From: Dyadobacter beijingensis DSM 21582
GTDB lineage: Bacteria; Bacteroidota; Bacteroidia; Cytophagales; Spirosomataceae
Assembly (NCBI RefSeq): GCF_000382205.1
Contig: NZ_KB907786.1
Span: 1,178,001-1,242,000 of the forward strand
DNA: 64,000 nucleotides
Direction: 5' to 3'
In this document: positions 53,693 through 62,538 of the stretch, in pieces
Numbering within the stretch: position 1 is the stretch's first letter
Layout: each line of letters begins with the position of its first letter
Made by a program: the position numbers and the translations under genes
The notes under the pieces: generated by a model
Database searches by the model: none
What the model was told of the DNA's origin: nothing
What the model saw: the letters and a program-made list of their open reading frames with translations, nothing else

Positions 53693-56600
53693 ATGAAAGC
53701 CCTGTTATCAGCGTTGATGTCGCTTATTCTGTGTAGCTTCCCGGCTACCGGGCAGCAGCTGATCGTATCGCAGTACAATACGGATAATGGCCTTCCGCAA
53801 AGCAGCGTGAAGGACATTGCATTTGATGAATGGGGCTTCTGCTGGCTGGCTACGGAAATGGGCCTGGTGCGCTATGACGGCCAGCGATTCGAAACTTATG
53901 GCACGGCAGAGATCAAAGGACTGGAATCGGAACGGATGGAGGGCCTCACCACCGACGCACGCGGTACGGTGTACGCGAGGGTATACGGCGAACAAATCCT
54001 GAAAGTGGCCGTTTCGGGCAAGTATGCCGCCCCTGCGCCGGTATTGATGCCCAAATCGTCCATGCACGTGGGGCAGCAGGGCCTGGCCATCGCGGACCGC
54101 GCGGTGCTGAAAAAACTAGCCGGTTTTTACAGCCGGCTGGGTCCGAGCCCGTTTCCATACGCGTCCAGCATTTCCGACAGCGAAATTTACCTGAGAAACG
54201 AGGATAGCTTGCTCTATCTATCACCGGACCACGCCGCGCCAGTGAAGATCGCGACTTACACGGGCCGCAAGCCGCGTTACACGATCTCGGCACGGCGGTT
54301 ATTCGTCAGCGTTTTGCCGGGCAACCGTATCGAAGTGTGGCGGAAAGGCCGCCGCTTGCCTCAATATCAATCCATTACCGGCCCTCTGGCGTCGGAAAGC
54401 CATTTTCTTGCGGGAAATTTTCAATGCTTTCCCGGTGACGACGGTTTTTATATTTATGCGGGGGAAAACCTGTACCTGGTTTGGCTCGGGCAGGGTGCTT
54501 TCCGGTCGCGGACCGTGCTGGAACATGTTGCGATGCCATCGCTAAGCAGTATACGGTACGTGCGCCAGCAGGATACGTACTACCTGGGGTCGGCCACCGA
54601 CGGGTTGTTCGCGGTGCGGCGGTCGCGGTTTATGGCGCCGCCGTTTTCGTCGCCCGTCCTGCACCAGAGCATCTACGCGCAGGCTGCCGTGGGACAAGGT
54701 AAGCTGGTCGTGAAAAACCTGCTCGTGTCGCTGGATGCCCCGCCGCGTGCTTTACCTGTTAAAAACGATATTTCGGCCTTGCTTTTCACGACGCCGGACG
54801 AGCAGCTCTACTATGCGCAGGATTATGTGCTGCGGAAGCTGGATCTGCGAAGGAATCTCGTGCGCGACATTTCGCCGCTGGAGCACGGGCTCGTGCATTT
54901 CAGTCAGGCGGCGGATGGCGGCTATTTTTTTGGTCAACCCCACGGTTTTGCACGGCTGGTAAATGACCGGGTAACGGATTTCAAGGCGTTTCCGGTCAGG
55001 GCTGAAATATTCTACGCCCGGCAGCTCCGGCCCGCATATTTTCTCGTATGTACCGATCATGGCCTGAAATGGTATGATTACACGCGTAACCGCATTGACA
55101 AGTCCGTGCTGGATTCCATGCAGATACGCACCGTGTATGCCGAAACGGAGCAGAAACTATGGATTTCCACCTACGGGAAAGGTTTTTACCTCCTGCAAAA
55201 CGACCGCCTTTACCGCATGCCCCTCGGACCGCGGCAGGCGCTGAAAACGGTGCATTCATTCGTCGAGGACGGAAAAGGGTTTTTCTGGCTGCCAACCAAC
55301 AACGGACTTTTCAAAGTACGCAAGGGCGACCTGACAGCTTATGCTGAAAAAAGGGCGAAAGACGTGTACTTTTTCCGCTTCGATCGTTCCGACGGACTGC
55401 CTACCAATGAATTTAATGGTGGCTGCGATCCTTCCTATTTGTGGCTGAAAGACAGTTTGTTATCTCTGCCTACGATGAAAGGGCTGGTCTGGTTTTATCC
55501 CGGCAAAGTGAAGCCCTATTTCCCTGTCAAAGGCATTTTTGCCGATAGCCTCATGCTGAACAACCAGCTCACGCCGGTGAATGCGGGGGGCATCAGCCTC
55601 GACCCGGATTTCAAGCGGCTTTCCGTACATGTTTCATCGCCCTATTTCGGGAATTTCGAAAACCTGGGCCTCGAATACCAGGTCGCCGGGCTCGATGCGG
55701 ACTGGCGTGCGCTGGACAAAACCGGCCAGCTGACGATCAACAGCCTTCCTGCGGGAGATTACCAGCTCATTGTCCGGCGAAGCGGCGAAGCATTCCCGAA
55801 CGGCGCCAGCGAACTGGTACTGCCCATTGCCGTGAAACCCTGGTTTTACAATACCTGGTGGTTCTACCTGCTCTGCATTTGCGCGTCGGTGCTGATTGGC
55901 TATCTGTTGTTCCAAAGGCGGCTTACCAAGCTGGAAAGGCAGGCCGCGCAGCTTGAAAATACCATTTCGAACCGCACTTCCGAGCTCAAAAATGCCGTAA
56001 ATGACCTGGCGAGGTCGGAAATGGCGCTGCTGGAAAGCAACCGGTTCAAAGACCATGTGATCACGATGGTACTGCATGATATGCGTTCGCCGCTCCGGTT
56101 TATTTCGCTCATCAGTGGTAATCTTTTGAAAAATCACGCGCAGCTTCCGCCCGCCGAGTTGGATACCTATTTGTCGGACCTGCATTTGGGTACGCAAAAC
56201 CTGCTGGGTTTTACAGAGCAGTTCTTTATGTGGATCGGGGCCCAGCGCGAGGGTTTCAAGGTGAGCCAGACGGTCTTTTTACTGGACGACCTGTTCGAGG
56301 AAATCGCTTCGCTGTACAAGGAGTTGTTTAAGGTTAACCATAACCGGCTGCATATTGTTTGCACCAGACAGGAATGCGTTTCGGATTACCAGATCCTGTC
56401 CGTCGTGATCCGTAACCTGATCGACAATGCCAACAAGAATACCTATGACGGGGACGTGACGCTGTCGTGCGAAGCGGTGGCAGGGCGTTTGCTGATTTCG
56501 GTGGCCGATACCGGCCAGGGATTGAGCGAGGAGCAAATTGCGCTGTTCATGAGTCGTGACAGGCTGGCGGGCAACCGCGGTACGGGCAGCCTGCTCATCC

Positions 56601-56740
56601 ACGCCATGCTCGATTACGTGGGCGGAGATATTTCCGCGGCGAGCGCACCGGGGAAAGGAAGCACATTTACGATCAGCCTTCCGGATCGGCGTCGATCTGG
56701 TACTGCTGGGCAAGATGGTTCAGTTCCAGAAGGTTCTTGA
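53693..56740 (+). CDS. Sensor histidine kinase with periplasmic Reg_prop propeller and Y_Y_Y domain
   Basis: A 1015-residue membrane sensor. A signal peptide covers residues 1-20. Residues about 22-610 are two-component propeller repeats (for example YNTDNGLPQSSVKDIAFDEW), residues about 640-715 the Y_Y_Y domain, and one membrane helix spans about 718-742. The cytoplasmic part has a coiled coil, the H box VLHDMRSPLRF (His795), the N box VIRNLIDNANKNT, the G1 box VADTGQGLSEEQ and a G2 region NRGTGSLLIHAML. Unlike the hybrid two-component systems of Bacteroides it has no receiver or HTH domain. It should sense a glycan or breakdown product. Its last 68 bp overlap the 3' end of the convergent response-regulator gene, the probable partner. 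Confidence 0.93.
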   Translation: MKALLSALMSLILCSFPATGQQLIVSQYNTDNGLPQSSVKDIAFDEWGFCWLATEMGLVRYDGQRFETYGTAEIKGLESERMEGLTTDARGTVYARVYGEQILKVAVSGKYAAPAPVLMPKSSMHVGQQGLAIADRAVLKKLAGFYSRLGPSPFPYASSISDSEIYLRNEDSLLYLSPDHAAPVKIATYTGRKPRYTISARRLFVSVLPGNRIEVWRKGRRLPQYQSITGPLASESHFLAGNFQCFPGDDGFYIYAGENLYLVWLGQGAFRSRTVLEHVAMPSLSSIRYVRQQDTYYLGSATDGLFAVRRSRFMAPPFSSPVLHQSIYAQAAVGQGKLVVKNLLVSLDAPPRALPVKNDISALLFTTPDEQLYYAQDYVLRKLDLRRNLVRDISPLEHGLVHFSQAADGGYFFGQPHGFARLVNDRVTDFKAFPVRAEIFYARQLRPAYFLVCTDHGLKWYDYTRNRIDKSVLDSMQIRTVYAETEQKLWISTYGKGFYLLQNDRLYRMPLGPRQALKTVHSFVEDGKGFFWLPTNNGLFKVRKGDLTAYAEKRAKDVYFFRFDRSDGLPTNEFNGGCDPSYLWLKDSLLSLPTMKGLVWFYPGKVKPYFPVKGIFADSLMLNNQLTPVNAGGISLDPDFKRLSVHVSSPYFGNFENLGLEYQVAGLDADWRALDKTGQLTINSLPAGDYQLIVRRSGEAFPNGASELVLPIAVKPWFYNTWWFYLLCICASVLIGYLLFQRRLTKLERQAAQLENTISNRTSELKNAVNDLARSEMALLESNRFKDHVITMVLHDMRSPLRFISLISGNLLKNHAQLPPAELDTYLSDLHLGTQNLLGFTEQFFMWIGAQREGFKVSQTVFLLDDLFEEIASLYKELFKVNHNRLHIVCTRQECVSDYQILSVVIRNLIDNANKNTYDGDVTLSCEAVAGRLLISVADTGQGLSEEQIALFMSRDRLAGNRGTGSLLIHAMLDYVGGDISAASAPGKGSTFTISLPDRRRSGTAGQDGSVPEGS

Positions 56741-57323
56741 TTTCCAGTTTGTCAAAAACCCGGCAGCGGAAACTGCTGGCCGTGGAGGCGCTGATATGCA
56801 ATGCATTGGAGACTTCCAGCGCGCCATACCCTTTGAGCAACAGCAATGCTACTTCAAACTCGCGCTTCGAAAGCTTGTCGAACGGCGTGTTGGCCACATT
56901 GCCCATCAACGCATTGGAAAAAATCTCGCCCTGCGACCGGGAAATGTACCGGCGTCCCTGGCTTACGACGCTGACCGCCTCGGCAAGCACTTCGTCGGGC
57001 TCGTTTTTATTGACATACCCCAACGCGCCGGCCTGGAAAAAACGGGTGGCAAAAACCTTGTCGGGCTTCATCGTCACGACGAGAATGCGCAGTTTCGGAC
57101 GGATGCGAAGGATGTCGGGGATCAATGCAAGCTCGTTCGTATCCGGCATGGTGAGGTCGGTAATGAGCATATCGAACTCGGTTTCGCTGATTTTTTCCAT
57201 CACCTGCCTGCCGTTTTCCGCGAATTCGATCCGCACGTGGAATCCCAGGACGTCCTTAACGACCATCTGAAGTCCTTTTCTGACGAGCTGATGGTCGTCG
57301 GCGATGAGTATCGAAAGCGGCAT
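56673..57323 (-). CDS. LuxR-family response regulator, partner candidate of the Reg_prop kinase
   Basis: A 216-residue NarL/FixJ-type regulator with a complete receiver: acidic pair Asp9-Asp10, phosphoacceptor Asp56 (FDMLITDLTMPD), Thr after strand 4 (ILVVTMKP) and Lys in GYVNKNEP. Residues about 150-205 are the LuxR helix-turn-helix (LSKREFEVALLLLKGYGALE, then HISASTASSFRCRVFDKL). The gene is convergent with the sensor kinase gene, and the coding ends overlap by 68 bp, so expression of one could affect the other by antisense transcription. The receiver-only gene lies 86 bp upstream on the same strand. Confidence 0.93.
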   Translation of the reverse strand: MPLSILIADDHQLVRKGLQMVVKDVLGFHVRIEFAENGRQVMEKISETEFDMLITDLTMPDTNELALIPDILRIRPKLRILVVTMKPDKVFATRFFQAGALGYVNKNEPDEVLAEAVSVVSQGRRYISRSQGEIFSNALMGNVANTPFDKLSKREFEVALLLLKGYGALEVSNALHISASTASSFRCRVFDKLEIKNLLELNHLAQQYQIDADPEG

Positions 57324-57409
57324 TGGTTGCGAAGGGTAATTTCAGGCTGACGAAACAGTCGTCATTCTGAAATTAACACATTCCAAACCGAATTACAAAA
57401 TGCCGGATG

Positions 57410-57841
57410 TCAGAAGTGGATCGATTGGGTGATCATCCTGTCGGCCATCGCACGTGTGTAGGTACACGCATGGCGCCGGTTGGCGAGCACGGCCGTAATG
57501 CCTTCCCGAAGTTCCACATCAATGCACTTTTTGGACATGCATGCGCCGCCGCCCATTGTCATGAGGTCGATCGCATTCTCGGCGCCTTCCTCGGTGTAAA
57601 GCAGCACGGTGCGGCCGAGCTGGGCGGAGAGCTTGCCAACGCTGAACGTGTCGGGCTCATTCACACTGAGGAGAATGAGGTCGAAGCCGGTGGTGGAAAG
57701 ATGCTGGTAAAACTGCGCGTCGGTGGTTGCTTCGGACACGTTGGCGATGATGGTCATGTTTTCGAGCATCATCCTTATTCCTTTACGCGTAATGGGGTGG
57801 GTGTCAAAAACCAGTACTTTGAGGGTCTTTTGAAATTTCAT
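57410..57841 (-). CDS. Receiver-only protein lacking the phosphoacceptor Asp (pseudo-receiver)
   Basis: A 143-residue stand-alone receiver-like domain. It begins KVLVFDTHPITRKGIRMML, keeping only one acid of the usual pair (Asp13). At the place of the phosphorylated Asp the sequence reads FDLILLSVNEPD, so residue 59 is Ser. The late Lys is kept (GACMSKK) and the Thr/Ser after strand 4 reads VLLYTEE. After about residue 120 there is only a short tail and no DNA-binding domain. It sits 86 bp upstream of the intact response regulator, same strand. It cannot be phosphorylated in the normal way and may act by protein contact, for example by pairing with the regulator. Confidence 0.82.
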   Translation of the reverse strand: MKFQKTLKVLVFDTHPITRKGIRMMLENMTIIANVSEATTDAQFYQHLSTTGFDLILLSVNEPDTFSVGKLSAQLGRTVLLYTEEGAENAIDLMTMGGGACMSKKCIDVELREGITAVLANRRHACTYTRAMADRMITQSIHF

Positions 57842-57917
57842 TCTCAGGGGTAAATTTTAAACCGGTGCAAAAGTCCGGCGATCGGGCCGCATTTAAAGTA
57901 GCTTGCACCGCAACCGG

Positions 57918-57937
57918 TTGTGGCTTTGGAGCCACAA
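57918..57937 (-). terminator. Hairpin downstream of the Nudix-type regulator gene
   Basis: Perfect 8-bp stem TTGTGGCT / AGCCACAA with a TTGG loop (plus-strand reading), in the 147-bp spacer between the Nudix-type regulator and the receiver-only gene. No T-run follows on the minus strand. The rest of the spacer shows nothing clear. Confidence 0.4.
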
Positions 57938-57988
57938 CGCCCGCTGGCAGGCCTGCGCGCCGTCGACCCTGATCGTGAAATAGGGCAT

Positions 57989-58732
57989 TCAGACGTTTTC
58001 CCGACGGAAACGGTAGAGGAAAGGGGCCTTGTTGGCCGCGCCGGTAAACTTCTTTTCGAGGCGTTCGAGCACGTTCAGGTCGAGGATCTTTTTCTGGAAA
58101 TTGTTGCGCGGGAAGGCCCGGTCGAAGATCGATTCGTAGAGCTCCTGCAACTCGCGCATCGTAAATAGCTCCGGCAACAGGTTAAATGCGATCAGCTTTT
58201 CGTCGAGGTTGAGCTGTAAGGTATGCAACGCGCTCTGCACCATTTCGGCATGGTCCATGATCATCGCCGGCAATGCCCGCACGGGGTACCAGTCGATGGA
58301 TTCGTCGATTTCCGTCTTTTGCGGCACCACTTTGCTGATATCCACCAATGCATAATAGCCGATCGAAACGAACCGGCGCGTGATCCAGTCGAATTCCCTG
58401 CGGTTGAAACGCTGGTCGCCGAGGGTGTCCTCATTGAGCTGGATGAGGCGTTCGAGAAAGGTGATGTTGCTCCGTGGCGCATTGCCGAACACGCGGAACT
58501 GTTCCAGGTAAATGTCCTTGATGCCCGTACGCGTTTCGAGAATGCGGCGGGCGGCTTCGTCTATGCCCTCGTTTTGGTAAATAAATCCGCTCGGTAATGC
58601 CCAGAAATCACCCTTGAAATTCAGCTTCGGGACCAGAACGCTCAGCTGGCTGTCCTGGTAGCCGAATATGACGCAATCGATCGAAAGCTGTTGAATGTAG
58701 TCCTGTTCACTCGGTGAATGCATGTCTCTCAT
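57989..58732 (-). CDS. Nudix-type transcriptional regulator (NrtR/AraR-like)
   Basis: A 247-residue regulator. The ATG at 58732 is chosen (58723 also possible; the frame is open further to a TTG at 58786). Residues about 15-140 form a Nudix-like domain (FKGDFWALPSGFIYQNEGID), in which the catalytic Nudix box is degenerate: AARRILETRTGI stands where hydrolases have RExxEExG, so the Glu residues that bind metal are lost. Residues about 160-245 hold a winged helix (FNLLPELFTMRELQELYESI, then FPRNNFQKKILDLNVLERL). Such proteins bind a metabolite (sugar or ADP-ribose) and release DNA. It is divergent from the ThuA/dehydrogenase gene, and a palindrome lies between them. Confidence 0.9.
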   Translation of the reverse strand: MRDMHSPSEQDYIQQLSIDCVIFGYQDSQLSVLVPKLNFKGDFWALPSGFIYQNEGIDEAARRILETRTGIKDIYLEQFRVFGNAPRSNITFLERLIQLNEDTLGDQRFNRREFDWITRRFVSIGYYALVDISKVVPQKTEIDESIDWYPVRALPAMIMDHAEMVQSALHTLQLNLDEKLIAFNLLPELFTMRELQELYESIFDRAFPRNNFQKKILDLNVLERLEKKFTGAANKAPFLYRFRRENV

Positions 58733-58886
58733 GAAATGGTCGTGCGTTTGGTCCGGCAATATCGCAGAAAGCGCCGCGTCGCCCAAAAACCTGCCCGAAC
58801 ATTTGCCGGCTTTTTCAAGTCCATACCCATATCGCCGCCAATTCGACTAATTATTGTATTGATAAAATATTAAGTAGTATAAAATT

Positions 58887-58930
58887 TATTGTCTCAAATA
58901 TAGACAATATTACTTTTTGATTTACATTTG
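58887..58930 (+). promoter_or_regulatory. Palindromic operator and -7 box between the Nudix regulator and the ThuA fusion gene
   Basis: An inverted repeat TATTGTCT (58887-58894) / AGACAATA (58902-58909) with a 7-nt AT-rich spacer, giving a 23-bp site, is followed 13 nt later by TACATTTG (58923-58930), a good Bacteroidota -7 box. The palindrome covers the place where the -33 box should be, and no TTG is seen at the right distance. The site is the best candidate operator for the divergent Nudix-type regulator. Confidence 0.7.
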
Positions 58931-58959
58931 CGCGTCACTAATTCAAACAACCTGACCAG

Positions 58960-61900
58960 ATGAAGAAGATTTTACAGCGCGCCGGCCTGATGCTTTGCTG
59001 CCTCCTGCCGGGTGCATTGCCGGGCACCTTGCTGGCCCAAAACGCGCCGTTCCAGGTGCTGGTGTTCAGCAAGACGGCCGCATTCAGACATGCGTCGATC
59101 GAAGCGGGCAAAAAGGCGCTGGCGAAAATGGGAGCGGAGAAAAATTTCGGCGTCAGCTTTACCGAGGATGCCGTGCAGTTCAAGGAAAGCAATCTCAAAA
59201 AATACAACGCGGTGGTGTTCCTGAACACGACGGGCGATATCCTTGACGCAGGCCAGCAGAATGCGTTCGAACGCTATATTCAGGCGGGCGGCGGCTATGT
59301 TGGCATTCACGCGGCGACGGATACCGAATACGAATGGCCTTGGTACGGCGCCCTGGCCGGCGCGTGGTTCCTCGACCACCCGATGCCGGATAATGTGCAG
59401 AAAGGGAAGTTTATCGTGACGCAGAAAAACCACTGGGCCACACAGGGAATGCCCGACGAATTTGAGCGGAGCGACGAGTTTTATAGTTTTAAAAACATTT
59501 CCCCGAAAATCAACGTCGTCCTGAAAATTGACGAAAAGAGCTACAAAGGCGGCAAAAATCCCGATTTTCACCCGATGAGCTGGCACCAGGAGTTCGACGG
59601 CGGGCGGTCGTTCTACACGGCTATGGGGCATACCGACGAGACCTTCCAGGAGCCGCTTTTCCTGAACCACCTTTGGGCGGGTATTCGCTATGCCGCGGGC
59701 GGGGACGCACCGAAACCCGTGGATTTCGCCAAAGCCCGGCCGGAGGAAAACCGATTTTCGAAAGTTGTACTGGCCGAAAAGCTCGACGAACCGATGGAGC
59801 TCAGCGTGCTCGGCGACGGGCGCATTCTGTTTATCCAGCGGAAAGGCGAGGTACGGCTTTTCAATACCAAAACCCGGGAGCTGAAAACGATCGCCAAACT
59901 GCCCGTGAGTACGAAATACGTGAGCAAGGAAGGAAAGGAGTCGATGGGAGAGGACGGTTTGCTCGGATTGAACAAGGACCCGGATTTTGCAAAAAATCAT
60001 TGGATTTACCTCTATTATTCCGATCCCGAAGAGTCGAAGAATGTCCTGGCCCGCTTCGAGCTGAAAGGCGACGAGCTCGACCTGGCGTCACGTAAAATCC
60101 TGCTCGATGTGCCTACGCAGCGTGAAGAATGCTGCCATACGGCCGGCTCCATTGCCTGGGACAACGCGGGTAACCTCTACCTTTCGACGGGCGACAATAC
60201 CAATCCGCACGGCTCCAACGGGTACAGCCCGAGTGACGAACGTCCCGGCAGGGAAGCCTGGGATGCACAAAAATCGTCGGCGAACACGAACGACCTCCGC
60301 GGCAAGATCATCCGCATTACCCCGCAACCCGACGGCTCTTACACCATCCCGGAAGGGAACCTGTTCGCAAAAGGCACGCCGCAAACGCGCCCTGAAATTT
60401 ACACGATGGGCCACCGCAACCCCTTCCGCATTTCGGTAGACCACAAAACCGGGTACGTATATTGGGGAGAGGTGGGTCCCGATGCCGCGAAGCCCGATCC
60501 GAACCGCGGCCCGGCCGGCCACGACGAGGTTGGACAGGCGCGCAAGGCCGGTAATTTCGGCTGGCCGCATTTCGTGGGTGATAACAAGGCCTATAACAAG
60601 TACGATTTTACGGCCAGCCAGTCGGGCGAGAAGTGGGACGTAGCGGCGCCGACGAACAATTCGCCTAGCAATACCGGACTGAAAGTGCTGCCGCCTGCGC
60701 AAAAGGCATTCATATGGTATCCTTACGACGCCTCGCCCGAGTTTCCGCTCGTAGGTGCGGGCGGGCGCAATGCGATGGCCGGCCCGGTGTTTTATTCGGA
60801 TGATTTCAAAACGGCGGAAGGGGCGCCGCAGCCGGGTGCGTTTCCGGCTTATTATAATGGCAAACTGCTCGCTTACGAGTGGATGCGCGGCTGGATCATG
60901 GCCGTGACAATGGATGAGCAGGGCAATTATGCTTCGATGGAGCGCTTCATGCCCAGCTATAAGTTCTCGAACCCGATGGATATGGAATTTGCCCAAAATG
61001 GCGACTTGTATATGCTCGAATACGGCTCGGGCTGGTTCAGCGCGAACGACGATGCCCGCCTGATCCGCATCGAATACAACGGCGGCAACCGCAAGCCGAA
61101 GCTCGAAATGGCCGCCAGCAAGCAGGGCGGAGCTGCCCCGCTGGCATTGAAACTCACCGCAGCCGGCACCGACGATGCTGACGGGGACGCATTGACCTAT
61201 TCCTGGAAAATCACTTCCAAAAACGGTTTTACCAAAACCATAAACACCCGCGACGCGGCCCTTACGCTAGCCAAAACGGGGGTATACAAGGCAGCATTGA
61301 CGGTAAGCGACGGCAAAGGCGGCATTTCGACGCAATCGACGGACATTACCGTGGGCAACGAAGCGCCGGTGCTGAGCCTCGACATGCCGGGGGCGAACAA
61401 GTCGTTTTTCGAGGCCGGCAAAGCGTTTCCCTACGATGTTAAAGTGAAGGATAAGGAGGACGGCACCCTCGGCAGCGGCATCGACGAGGAACGTGTAGCG
61501 GTGAATATCGATTACCTGCCGGAAGGTTTCGACAAGGTATCAATCGCGCAGGGACATCGCTCGGCCGACGCGGCCGCTGTAAATGCGACGGGTAAGAAAC
61601 TCATCGAAGCGAGCGATTGCAAAGCCTGCCACAGCGTGAACAAGAAGTCGATCGGCCCGGCCTATGCCGATGTGGCCCGCAAATACAAGGGCAATGGCAC
61701 GGCCGTGGAAACGCTTACGAAGAAGGTTATCAACGGCGGGAGCGGTGTGTGGGGCGAAACGCCGATGGCCGCCCACCCGCAGCTATCGGCCGGTGATGCG
61801 TCGGAAATGGTGAAATACATTCTCAGTCTCTCTTCCGATGGGGCGAAGGCGTCGCTGCCGGTGAAAGGCAACTACACGGCCGCACTGCCGAATGGCGACA

Positions 61901-62424
61901 AGGGTAAGGGCGTGTTCGTGGTGCGCGCCGCGTACGAGGACAAGGGCGCGAAAGGGCTGCCTGCGTTGCGCTCCGAGCAGACGTTTGTGCTGCGGAATGC
62001 GACGATGGACGTGCACGGGTTCGATGTGTATGACAATGTCAATAAAATGTCCTACGGCGGCAATAACCTCGCCATACCAGCGAAAACGGGCGCTTACATG
62101 GGCTTGAAACAGGTGGATCTGAACGGCGTGACGGCGTTCCGCGTGATGGCGATGGCCCCGAAACCGCAACTCAATGCGGCCGGCGGCAAGATCGAGCTGC
62201 GGCTCGATAGCCCGACCGGCAGGCTCATCGGCGAGTCGGCCTACCTGGAACCAAGCGACAAGCTGGATTTCAAGCCTTCGGCGCTGGACATTCCCGTGAA
62301 GCTTCCCGCACCCGACGCGAAATTGCACGATGTGTATATGATTTTTGTAAACCCTTCCAAAGCATCCGGCAGTCTGATGGTCGTCATGAATGCGCAGGCG
62401 GTGCTCACGTCTGCGGCGCAATAA
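58960..62424 (+). CDS. ThuA / PQQ-type glucose dehydrogenase / PKD / cytochrome c fusion protein
   Basis: A 1154-residue exported multi-domain protein. A signal peptide covers residues 1-26 (LPGALPGTLLAQ). Residues about 30-245 are a ThuA domain (VLVFSKTAAFRHASIEAG, GGGYVGIHAATDTEYEWPWY), related to glutamine-amidotransferase-like trehalose utilisation proteins. Residues about 265-690 form a six-blade sugar-dehydrogenase propeller (GEDGLLGLNKDPDF, GHRNPFRISVDHKTG). Residues about 710-795 are a PKD domain. A cytochrome c domain follows with CKACH at 887-891 and a later Met ligand (ETPMAAH). The last 170 residues form a beta-sandwich. It would oxidise a sugar and pass electrons to its own heme. 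A strong terminator follows. Confidence 0.92.
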   Translation: MKKILQRAGLMLCCLLPGALPGTLLAQNAPFQVLVFSKTAAFRHASIEAGKKALAKMGAEKNFGVSFTEDAVQFKESNLKKYNAVVFLNTTGDILDAGQQNAFERYIQAGGGYVGIHAATDTEYEWPWYGALAGAWFLDHPMPDNVQKGKFIVTQKNHWATQGMPDEFERSDEFYSFKNISPKINVVLKIDEKSYKGGKNPDFHPMSWHQEFDGGRSFYTAMGHTDETFQEPLFLNHLWAGIRYAAGGDAPKPVDFAKARPEENRFSKVVLAEKLDEPMELSVLGDGRILFIQRKGEVRLFNTKTRELKTIAKLPVSTKYVSKEGKESMGEDGLLGLNKDPDFAKNHWIYLYYSDPEESKNVLARFELKGDELDLASRKILLDVPTQREECCHTAGSIAWDNAGNLYLSTGDNTNPHGSNGYSPSDERPGREAWDAQKSSANTNDLRGKIIRITPQPDGSYTIPEGNLFAKGTPQTRPEIYTMGHRNPFRISVDHKTGYVYWGEVGPDAAKPDPNRGPAGHDEVGQARKAGNFGWPHFVGDNKAYNKYDFTASQSGEKWDVAAPTNNSPSNTGLKVLPPAQKAFIWYPYDASPEFPLVGAGGRNAMAGPVFYSDDFKTAEGAPQPGAFPAYYNGKLLAYEWMRGWIMAVTMDEQGNYASMERFMPSYKFSNPMDMEFAQNGDLYMLEYGSGWFSANDDARLIRIEYNGGNRKPKLEMAASKQGGAAPLALKLTAAGTDDADGDALTYSWKITSKNGFTKTINTRDAALTLAKTGVYKAALTVSDGKGGISTQSTDITVGNEAPVLSLDMPGANKSFFEAGKAFPYDVKVKDKEDGTLGSGIDEERVAVNIDYLPEGFDKVSIAQGHRSADAAAVNATGKKLIEASDCKACHSVNKKSIGPAYADVARKYKGNGTAVETLTKKVINGGSGVWGETPMAAHPQLSAGDASEMVKYILSLSSDGAKASLPVKGNYTAALPNGDKGKGVFVVRAAYEDKGAKGLPALRSEQTFVLRNATMDVHGFDVYDNVNKMSYGGNNLAIPAKTGAYMGLKQVDLNGVTAFRVMAMAPKPQLNAAGGKIELRLDSPTGRLIGESAYLEPSDKLDFKPSALDIPVKLPAPDAKLHDVYMIFVNPSKASGSLMVVMNAQAVLTSAAQ

Positions 62425-62448
62425 CCGCAAGCTGAGGCACCCGCTGGT

Positions 62449-62480
62449 AACATCCTCCTGGTTTCGGGAGGATGTTTTTT
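62449..62480 (+). terminator. Intrinsic terminator after the ThuA fusion gene
   Basis: Perfect 10-bp stem AACATCCTCC / GGAGGATGTT with an 8-nt loop and a following T-run, 24 bp after the stop. Confidence 0.92.
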
Positions 62481-62538
62481 GTATAATCGGTATACTTTTC
62501 GGAAGCCGACGCTTCACGAGCCTGAAAACCATACTGAA

